From NCBI GenBank assembly GCA_963377175.1, contig CAUJNA010002835.1, forward strand, positions 127,001-191,000: 64,000 bases of DNA, in the 5' to 3' direction. The notes below the pieces were generated by a model that ran no database searches, had not been told where the DNA came from, and saw only the letters and a list, made by a program, of their open reading frames with translations. This DNA comes from Effrenium voratum. Its lineage: Eukaryota; Sar; Dinophyceae; Suessiales; Symbiodiniaceae. The position numbers were made by a program, and so were the translations under genes. Each line of letters starts with the position of its first letter. The first letter of the stretch is position 1. Below, one piece after another: positions 23,562-31,349 of this stretch.

Positions 23562-23917
23562 GGCTCTTTTTGAGCGAAACACCCATATCCCCCTGAAAGG
23601 TTTGACTGAAAAGGATCCCTTCCAGCTCTTTTTGAGCGAAACACCCATATCCCCCTGAAAGGTTTGACTGAAAAGGATCCCTTCCAGCTCTTAACACCCA
23701 TATCCCCCTGAAAGGTTTGACTGAAAAGGATCCCTTCCAGCTCTTTTTGAGCGAAACACCCATATCCCCCTGAAAGGTTTGACTGAAAAGGATCCCTTCC
23801 AGCTCTTTTTGAGCGAAACACCCATATCCCCCTGAAAGGTTTGACTGAAAAGGATCCCTTCCAGCTCTTTTTGAGCGAAACACCTATATCCCCCAGAAAG
23901 GTTTGACTTGGATCCCA
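23562..23917 (+). repeat. 62-bp tandem array, about 6 units
   Basis: The CCCATATCCC units start at 23582, 23644, 23697, 23759, 23821 and (diverged) 23883. Unit 2 is 53 bp, a 9-bp deletion. Copies are otherwise almost identical. Confidence 0.95.
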
Positions 23918-24267
23918 CTAACTAACCACTCACTGCAGACGAGAGGCACACGGAAGCACAATCAATTCAGGGCTTGGATTCTCTGGACATTTTATCGAGG
24001 TCAGCGGTGGTGCGAAATAACCTACGGGGTGTGTCTTTTCTTAGTTTCCCTTCAACACCCACAACAAAGGGGTACCCTTATAGCGAGACACAACAACCAC
24101 ACACACCCATATCATGGATTTAAGGTCACTTTCTGCCATGCCAAGGGAATCCCTAAACAAAACACGTTTTCCACCAGGTCGAGGTCAGCCAAGATTTGAT
24201 TCGACCGAAATGGGGCTGGGCCGAGGGGTTGGAAGGGAGCGTACCGGCGTGCCATCGAGGGCATTTG

Positions 24268-24378
24268 GCTGGTGCTCAGGGAATGAGAAATGGAATGGTC
24301 CTTATAAAAGCATCCAGCTGGTGGCTTCCTTTAAGGAAAATCCTGGGTTCATTTCTACATTCCCTAAGCACCGGCAAG
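24268..24378 (+). mobile_element. Family K TIR element
   Basis: GCTGGTGCTCAGGGAATG at the left pairs with CATTCCCTAAGCACCGGC at the right (16 of 18 inverted matches). It ends with AG right before an exon-like frame. Related pieces lie at 6510, 46125, 47660 and 62230. Confidence 0.75.
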
Positions 24379-24480
24379 CTGTTCGTTGCTTCCGAAGTTC
24401 CAGTGCAGCCATCATCAGGCCCCAAGACGCTCGCCCAAGCTGGACGTGGCAAGCCTGCAGGCGAAGAGATGCTCACGAGG
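24379..24480 (+). CDS. Probable exon
   Basis: Continuing from AG 24377-24378, the frame reads LFVASEVPVQPSSGPKTLAQ, then AGRGKPAGEEMLTR, before a (CA)n run at 24484. The right splice site is unclear. Unrecognised. Confidence 0.42.
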
Positions 24481-24756
24481 CGACACACACACACACACAA
24501 AACACATTGCTTTCCGTTGATTGGCAGGGTTTTGCTTGGACCGACCCAGATTCTTCTGCAAGGTGTTGGCTACGAGAGCTCCTCCCTTTTCCTAGTTTTT
24601 TGCCCAAGATGATCTGTCGACCCTTTCCCCCGCCCGAAAAAGAACTGCCTGGATGGCCAGTTGCTGCTTTTTTCCATGAAGTTTACCCCGAAAACAACAG
24701 TGGCTGAAAAAGGCAGCAAAAATTGGCTATCTAGGTGTTGTTGTTTAAAAAATAAC

Positions 24757-24925
<169 letters not shown>

Positions 24926-24955
24926 AACTGTTGTTGTTCCCCCCCCCCCGGCGCC

Positions 24956-26045
24956 ATGGACGAGCAGCTGGCGCTGCTGGCGTCCATCACCAGCTGCGAT
25001 GTGGAGGAGTGCCGCGCGGCGCTGGCGCGCTGCGGCGGCGACGTGGAGGCCATGGTTGTGGTTGGGAACATATGTTACATTTGGTGGTTTAGTCGCTTTT
25101 TCCCCATACATTTTGCATTTTGCTCTTTTTGGTGGGTTGAAATTTTGGTGCTCATTGTGGTCTGGTGGTTGAAATCCCACCGCTGAACCGGTTCCTTCCA
25201 ACGTCCACGAGGCGGCGGCCCAGCGCCTGGTGGCCGCCGCGGAGGCGCTGACGGCCGGCAGATGCGGCGAGTGCGGGCAAGACCCGGCAGGATGCGCGGC
25301 GGGGGGGGGGGGGGGGGGGGGGGGAGCTTGGCCCTCGACCTGGACTGGTTCAAGAGAAACGAACCCCCGACAAGACGAGAATCAAGAACAGACCACCCCC
25401 AACATATATATATATATATAATCCCCGCCAAAAGACGGACACAAAACAAGGACCCCCTCAAAAAAAATAAATAAATGAAGAAACAAAACAAGTTGTTTCC
25501 GGTTTGCTTCCTGTAGCTGCCAACCGGGGAAGGGGCCCCGCCCTAAAAATGGTTGCTGTTTGGCTTCCCTCGTCATTTTCGCCAAAATGGAGGTTATCAA
25601 AAGGAGGCGGACATGAAGAGCCCACTTTGGGATGGCTTCTCCTTCGTGTTTCAGAAAGGAAACAAACCAGTTGGAGGAGTCTAGGTTGAGAAACTGGTCT
25701 TGAGGTTCCCACTCAAACAGCAACCAAAAAGCTTTGCACACAACTAAGCCCTGATTGATAAAAAGCCCTGACAATCAGGGCTTAGAGGAGCTTGCGTGCT
25801 GCTTGGGGGGCAATTGTTTTCTTGGCCCAAGTCTGCAGTATCCTCGCTCGCCAGGATACTACGGCCAGGGCTCTTACGGCTCCAGCTTCTTCTGCAAGGC
25901 GTGCTGGCGGCGCTGGGACGAGGCCTCCGGACCCGCGGTGGAGCTGCTGCGGCCGGCGCCGGAGGAGGGGATGCTGCAGCGGGATCTGGGGCTGTTGGAG
26001 GCGGAGACCCTGGAGGAGCTGGGGCGGTTGCGCCTCGGCTTCGGG
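24956..26045 (+). CDS. UBA-domain protein, partial three-exon model
   Basis: Exon 1 (24956-25048) starts at ATG and gives MDEQLALLASITSC, then DVEECRAALARCGGDVE. Exon 2 starts at 25212 in the same phase with AAAQRLVAAAEAL. The join gives GGDVEAAAQRLV, the usual end of a ubiquitin-associated (UBA) three-helix domain, so the domain fills residues about 1-42. Exon 2 continues with CGECGQ and runs into a 22-base G-run at 25301, so its end is unresolved. Exon 3 (25839-26045) carries SSFFCKACWRRWDEASG, then a Glu/Leu-rich helix. The two CxxC pairs could form a zinc site, which is inference. The role would be ubiquitin binding; the family is otherwise unknown. Confidence 0.6.
25049..25211 (+). mobile_element. 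Family B element forming intron 1 of the UBA gene
   Basis: The intron carries GGTTGTGGTTGGGAACAT at its left, GGTTGAAATCCCACCGCTGA inside, and CCTTCCAACGTCCACGAG at its right. GAGGC flanks both sides (25046-25050, 25208-25213 region). The best domain join uses a GC donor (GCCATGG). A GT donor at 25055 also keeps frame. Confidence 0.75.
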
Positions 26046-26214
26046 GTTGAGCCGCTTCCGACCCGAAGCATCCCGGAAGCAACCGGGAGCGACCCGAAGC
26101 ACGGCCCGAAGCGCCCCGGAAGCGACCCGAAGCGACCCGAAGCGCCCCCCAACCACAACCCTCCCACTCGACTCTCTCTTATGTCTCTGGTTCCAATGAC
26201 TCTGCCTGGTTATA

Positions 26215-26300
26215 TTGGTACGGGTCAAAACTAAACCACCAAAAAACCGCGGGTTTTTAGTCCACGTTTCCATTTTGGGTACCTTCTGACCCGCAGCCAT
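26215..26300 (+). mobile_element. Family C TIR element
   Basis: GGGTCAAAACTAAACCACC at the left, ACCGCGGGTTTTTAGTCC inside, and CTTCTGACCCGCAGCCAT at the right. This is the subfamily closest to CSN3 intron 3. Confidence 0.75.
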
Positions 26301-26379
26301 AATGATGACTCTGCCTGGTTCAGCAGGGCTCCTTAGAAAAGACATTTTGCCACCATTTGAAACGTGGCAATTTTTCAAT

Positions 26380-26461
26380 ACCAACATAAAGTTGGTGGTT
26401 GAAATCCAACCACTGAACTGTAAAACATATTTTTTTTGCTCCCCTTCCAACGTGAATCAAG
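26380..26461 (+). mobile_element. Family B element, 5'-truncated
   Basis: GGTGGTTGAAATCCAACCAC through CCCCTTCCAACGTGAATCAAG. The left third is missing or unrecognisable. Confidence 0.7.
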
Positions 26462-26489
26462 AAAAGGAGGGGGGAAGAGATGTTCAGCC

Positions 26490-26611
26490 CGGCCCCAGGC
26501 TGATGCAGCGCACCTGCGCCAAGTGGCGCCTGCCTTTGCGCCGCACTGGGGCCACCTTCGCCGCCTCCGCCGCGGCCAAGCGCGTCTGGCAGGCGGTCTT
26601 GGCGGTCTTCC
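26490..26611 (+). CDS. Probable exon, frame ambiguous
   Basis: A GC-rich block follows the family B copy. Two frames are open. One gives ADAAHLRQVAPAFAPHWGHL and the other TCAKWRLPLRRTGATFAASA. The second has more aromatic and Cys residues and might continue the UBA gene. The end runs into G-runs at 26611. Confidence 0.35.
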
Positions 26612-27104
26612 GGGGGGGGGGGAGGGGGGGTGGGGTGGGGGGTTCAAGGGGACACTGGTTCGATTTTTACCTCCAAGCCGGTTGTCTTGGGCGAACCAGC
26701 AGGTAAAAAAAATGGGGGTCAACCAAGTGGCAGGTCTGGATGGGTTTTGCTTTGAATAGAAGGGAAATCCAGCTTTCCAGGTGGGTGTGTGGGTTGTTGG
26801 AGGCGAAAAGTGTGCGTTTTGGGGTAGTTTGAAGCAACACCAAAGGCAAACCACTTGAGTGTCTGTGTTTGTTTTACAGGGGTTCCCTAGTAGAATTTCA
26901 AAATAGGGGTTCCTTTTAGCATGGTAGAGGACAACCAAAAGGAAACCAACCAACTGAAGGAATTAGGCCTAATTCTGAGAAACACCAAGATGGAACAAGC
27001 AGGTTTTAGTTCCACACAAGCATTGCTCTGGGCAAATTACAACGAGCTCACTTGGGGGTAAGCGAGCTCACCCGTGGTGAACAAAAGTTCGTTTTAGGTC
27101 GCCA

Positions 27105-27215
27105 CACACTGCTGAACAATTTCCGTGCTACGTATCTTGGTGGCTCGCAGCCATTCCCTTAGCTTGTTTTCTTAGTTTTTAGTGGCAGTTTCGATTTAAC
27201 CCACTAAAAGTTATT
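27105..27215 (+). repeat. Family G dispersed repeat
   Basis: CTTGGTGGCTCGCAGCCATT with CCCTTAGCTTG matches 37279-37312. The TTTTTAGTGGCAGTTTC part is shared in diverged form. Confidence 0.55.
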
Positions 27216-27411
27216 CACTTTTAGCGGGGGGTCAGAAAACAGGCAGCCCGGGTATTTGGTTTCTTGCTTTGACAGTGATGCTCATGTAGGGCATGTTTAA
27301 TTGAGCAACCATTGCAACAGGCTTGAATCAGCTGCTGAGCTCCCACCCGAGAAAAAGGTAAGATAGAACATAAACTCCGACTCTGGAACAATCGAGCTGG
27401 AGAGTAAATGG

Positions 27412-27504
27412 GTGTGGCTCAAAATTAAGGATCTAGGGTTAGGCAGGTTTTAGTCTTTGTTTCCATTTGCCAAGGTGCTATTTTAGGTGACATTTTTGAG
27501 CCAC
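27412..27504 (+). mobile_element. Family C TIR element, best-preserved copy
   Basis: GTGTGGCTCAAAATTA and ATTTTTGAGCCAC are inverted at the two ends of a 93-bp unit. The interior CAGGTTTTAGTCTTTG is shared with four other copies. Confidence 0.8.
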
Positions 27505-28522
27505 CCCCAAATAGGGGGGAGGGGTTCCTACACAAAGTGAAGGACCTTCTGTTAGATGGACACCCCTTCGACGTGAGTTCATGTAGTCACAAAATCGATT
27601 GGCCATGTTTTCTCACACCATTTAGGTGTTTCCTGAAACAGGAAGACCCACACACTCAAATGGTTGCGATGTTGGTAGTATTTTTGTTTACCCTTCCTCC
27701 TCACATGGCACCTGTGGGGAGGCTGGAGAGTTTTCTCTTGACGGGACCCATAGGCCTGTCAGGTGCCGGGGCAACGTGGAAGGCCGTGTGCTTGGTATTT
27801 GTTTTGGTTGCCCTTCCAACTAATGCTTCCACCTGTGGGGAGGTACCTGGAAGATGAACATTTCCTTTCTGGGACCCTCTCAGTTGCCACGGCGCGGCAC
27901 CAGGCTTAATGCCGGTGTTAGCGGTTGGTACCGTTCAGCTGAGCCCAAAAGGCCCCGCAGCTTTTGATCGTGGCTTCTGGCCTTTCCAGCCCTTCCTGTG
28001 GCCTCTTTTTGGCCGGTGGTTTCTCTCTTTTTTTTTGGGGTTGGACGGGTTTCAAAGCAACCTCTGAGTTGCGAGCTTGGATGGATTTTGGGATTTGCAC
28101 GCGTCCCTGGTTCTGGAGGGATAGGAAACCACCAATCCGGAAGACCAAACCAGCGATGTTTTTTTGGACCCAAACCAGGGGGGAAGCTGCAGCAACGTTT
28201 TGGAGCGTTCAACCGAGTCGCACACCTGCCGGCGACCAGGTCTTTTGGCGAACTGAAAGGGGGTGGTTCAAATGGACCAAAGGTTGGCCCTGCTTTTGGG
28301 ACCTCTTTTCGAATCCGAGTCTTACATTTTTCAGATGTGGATCTGGGAAACGTGCCCTACAACAAGAAACACCTGTTTGGGTATGTGTGCCGAACTCATC
28401 CATTTTCCCAAAAGGACATCCATGCTGGTGAGACACCCTGTTAGTGACCCCAGATCAATAAACCCTGGCCAATCAATGCGGGTGTGTCCCCTCCAAAAGT
28501 GATGAATTCCCAAAAGGACACC

Positions 28523-28646
28523 CACTGTGGATGGACGAAATACTGCACAACCGTTCAGAAACGCTGGAATGATGATTCTCCTGCAAATACCAACCTTCGT
28601 TATGGTTTCCCACGGATTCGAAATGGATTTCGCAACCATCCACAGC
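28523..28646 (-). mobile_element. Family E TIR element, inverted orientation
   Basis: CACTGTGGATGG and CCATCCACAG form the ends. The interior is the reverse complement of that in 7851-7983. A second CCATCCACAGTG end lies at 28657, as if an extra terminus had been added. Confidence 0.75.
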
Positions 28647-28904
28647 GTTCACGCACCCATCCACAGTGTTCCAGCAAACAGATCGGATGAGCTTTCCGTG
28701 GTTTCCCCCTTGTTCTACCAGTTCGTCTTTGAATACTCTTTTAGTACCCTTTTGCTATCCCACAGGGGTAGATCCACAAAAAGTCGTGCCACTATCACCA
28801 CCACCACCACCCCCCATCTCAAGTAGTTTGCTTCGCGTCCTGACCACCCCCCCCATCCCATTCTTTCACTCCCTACCCCCGCCCCCCTCTGCCCCACCAC
28901 AAAG

Positions 28905-28975
28905 TTTGCTTGTTTTAGTCTTTGGTTCCATTTATCAGGGTGCCATTTTTCGTTCATCTTTTTGACCCACAGCCA
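28905..28975 (+). mobile_element. Family C element, right half
   Basis: TTTTAGTCTTTGGTTCCATT and TTTTTGACCCACAGCCAT match the other copies. The left TIR is absent. Confidence 0.6.
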
Positions 28976-29140
28976 TAGTTGGTGGGAGGGTATGTTCCTG
29001 CAGATCTGGAGTTAAAGTTTTAAGTCACAGAGCTAAATGCCAAAAGCAAAGAGGAGCTTTATCTCGAATAGGTCGGCAGAGGAACAAAAATTGCCGCTCA
29101 AAACGAAGCAGGTCTTGGGCAAACCGCAGAAATTTTGGTC

Positions 29141-29224
29141 CCCATGTTTCCACTTACCGATCCGGGCGGCCCAGTTTGGAGAATTTCCAAAATGGGTTGC
29201 CCGATCGGTAAGTGGAAACATGGG
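29141..29224. repeat. Near-perfect fold-back element
   Basis: The left arm CCCATGTTTCCACTTACCGA and the right arm TCGGTAAGTGGAAACATGGG are inverted. Pairing continues imperfectly to the centre, so the whole 84 bp can fold into one hairpin with almost no loop. The right arm contains GGTAAGTGG, a strong splice-donor-like string. Confidence 0.9.
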
Positions 29225-29284
29225 TATAAAATTCTTTTGGCTTCGCCCGCCGCGAAAGCTCGCCGTTTTTCGCCTCTTTGGCAG

Positions 29285-29411
29285 GGCCTCGCGGAGGGCG
29301 CCGAGGCGGCGCTGCGGCGGCGCCGATTTCAGCTGCCGGCGGCCTGGGCGTTCCTGGCGGGGGCGGAGGCGGAAGTAGGCGCGGCAGATGGTCCCGAAAC
29401 GGAGCCCATCG
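29285..29411 (+). CDS. Internal exon with strong splice sites
   Basis: TTGGCAG followed by G precedes the exon and GGTAAGAAA follows it. The 42 codons begin GLAEGAEAALRRRRFQLPAA and end acidic (DGPETEPI). Leaves one base. Upstream neighbour of CSN3; the family is unknown. Confidence 0.62.
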
Positions 29412-29532
29412 GTAAGAAAAAGAACAGAAAAAACATCGGTAGACTTGGTGGAGCCTGGTAAAGATCCAAAATTTAGTCACCCTGGCAAATGGAGAGGTAC
29501 ACTAAAACCTTAGATTGTCTTGCCCCAGCTTT

Positions 29533-29681
29533 CAATCTTTGACCCAAAGCCGCATGGTGGGCCAAGAGCCAAGTCGTGCCCCCAGTCAACATCCCAATCC
29601 AACCACTAAGATAAAGCCTAAAAATGGGTGGTGAATTCACCCGCCCATCAAAATGGGATCGATCCCACGGTTTTGATCCAC
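29533..29681 (-). mobile_element. Family D TIR element, inverted
   Basis: The interior GTCAACATCCCAATCC and AAATGGGTGGTGAATTCACC is the reverse complement of 18593-18717. The right end GGTTTTGATCCACAG is recognisable and the other end is rearranged. Confidence 0.65.
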
Positions 29682-30102
29682 AGACTCCAAAAACGTCTGA
29701 GTGCCCTCTTGGAGGTGGAGCAACGTGTGAGGTCATTACTTGGAGGTGAACAGGAGAAAGCAAGAATGGGTGCATATATTTCAGACATACCCACGTGCAT
29801 CTTTTGATCCACAGCCACATAGCCCAAAATGGAATCCCAAAACGGTGTTGACAACCACCACGGCCACAGACCCTATCTTTGAGCCACAGCCATGTCTGAA
29901 AACAGGGGCCCGAGCCCTGAACATGGTGGGTTTTCTTTTGGTTTCCCTTCAACCCGAAAAAGGGTAGCATCGCAAAAAAGACACCCGAACAGGGGGACCG
30001 GATTTTCTTCTTTAGAGAGCTTCGACCCCAACTGGAAACGAGCCACGCCAGAGGTGTTTTGGTTCGCAGGTGCCCGAAGTACTATGTTACTGTGAGCGTG
30101 CC

Positions 30103-30200
30103 TTCCCCATTCTTTCCAGCGATCCTTCTTTCTAGAAAGCCTCCGGACACCCAGGGAAAGCAGCGATCGTTTTTGAAAAGAACGATGCTTGAAATGGTCA
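30103..30200 (-). mobile_element. Family F TIR element
   Basis: CCATTCTTTCCAGCGATCC, TTTCTAGAAAGCCTCCGG and GAAAAGAACGATGCTTGAAA match the family F copy at 57408. Confidence 0.65.
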
Positions 30201-30231
30201 GAATCAGCCACTGGTTTCCCTGGAACTCCAG

Positions 30232-30347
30232 GAGAAGGGTACCAGCTCGACGCCCAAATGCCCGTGCCTTCCGACGTCAGGCGAAGAAGTGTGGCAGCTC
30301 CTGACCATCTACGAAGCGCAGGCGGGCCGGTGGGCCGGTGCTGGGGG
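30232..30347 (+). CDS. Internal exon
   Basis: Between AG (30230-30231) followed by G and a GT donor (30348) the frame reads EKGTSSTPKCPCLPTSGEEV, then WQLLTIYEAQAGRWAGAG. The Trp/Tyr-rich helix argues for real coding. It may belong to the same gene as the exon at 29285, but the phases do not join directly. Confidence 0.55.
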
Positions 30348-30374
30348 GTAATGAACCGTGCCAACGCTTGGAGA

Positions 30375-30486
30375 CTAGGTCCCCCAGTAGTGCCCTTTTA
30401 CCCTTTTTTCGGGGAGGGTTCCCCTACTAAAATAGAGTACAGAAAAAAGGGTACCCTTATTCTAACCTCTCTACTGGAGGACCTAG
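30375..30486 (+). mobile_element. Family A TIR element, 112-bp complete copy
   Basis: CTAGGTCCCCCAGTAGTGCC at the left and CTACTGGAGGACCTAG at the right are inverted repeats (one mismatch in 16). Interior: ACCCTTTTTTCGGGGAGGG, AGAGTACAGAAAAAAGGG. No clear duplication of the flanks. Confidence 0.92.
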
Positions 30487-31349
30487 GTTAAGGAACATGT
30501 TCAGCCAATATCCATAAGAGGGCTTTGTAAATAGAGCCCAAGTGTCCATCATATAGTGGGGGCGTACCCCCAAGATAGAAGACAGGGCCCTTCGCCCGTA
30601 CGGGGGTGGGCGGGCCACGTATTTTTTCTTTGGGCGAGTTGGGTAAATATTGGTTTAAGCTTCTTCTATTTCCTAACGCGTTTATCCAGGTTACCCTCAA
30701 ATTTGGGCCAGGCTGCAGTGAGTTTCAAAACCACACATATCTCCTTGATTTTGGGTCGAGTTGCAGGTTTTTGGTTTGTCCATTGTGCGGTTTGCGCGTT
30801 TGGTACATGCTGAGATCTATATCCCTTGCGAGGCTTTAATGACGCCTGAGACTCGAGCTGCTGGCCTTCGCGTTGGCTTGCTTGGGCGGCCCTTTGCGCG
30901 TTTGGTTACTTCCCGATTTTTGCGGCTGCGTGTTTGCTTGCCTTGCTTGCCTTGCTTTGAGGTGCACGATGGTTTGCTGTGCCAACAGGGCGTTTTTGCT
31001 CGCACCTCCGTTTCAGCGGCTCGGAAGGTTCACCAGTGTTCAAGTCTCGGTGCATGTAAGGTGAGCTTGAACCAATAGCTTAGCCGTAGTCTACTAACCC
31101 AATTTGCCATAGGCCAGAAGCTGCAAAGGATATTAGGGGTAGTCAAACATGAATCCACAAACATGAATCCACTTGTAAACCACAAACCGCAACCATAGCC
31201 AGGTGGCAAACCATGGCCCGATTACAGTTATCCACCCTTTGTTAAGTGATGACATGCGTCAAAGACAGCACCCGTCTAAAGAGAGCACCGCCCGCCGCGT
31301 AGCTTCAAGCGCACCACGAAGTCTATCACCCCGTCGAGATCGGACTCGG

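Larger units (their letters stand above)
26615..29140. other. Exon-poor stretch with several elements
   Basis: No supported exon. It holds elements G (27105-27215), C (27412-27504), E (28523-28646) and C (28905-28975). There is a near-repeat of CCTNNTCNCATGGCACCTGTGG at 27700 and an AAAGGACA motif at 28412 and 28511. Confidence 0.4.

Noticed and set aside
23562..23917. CRISPR-like array
   Set aside because: Units are contiguous 62-bp tandem copies without unique spacers, and the genome is eukaryotic.
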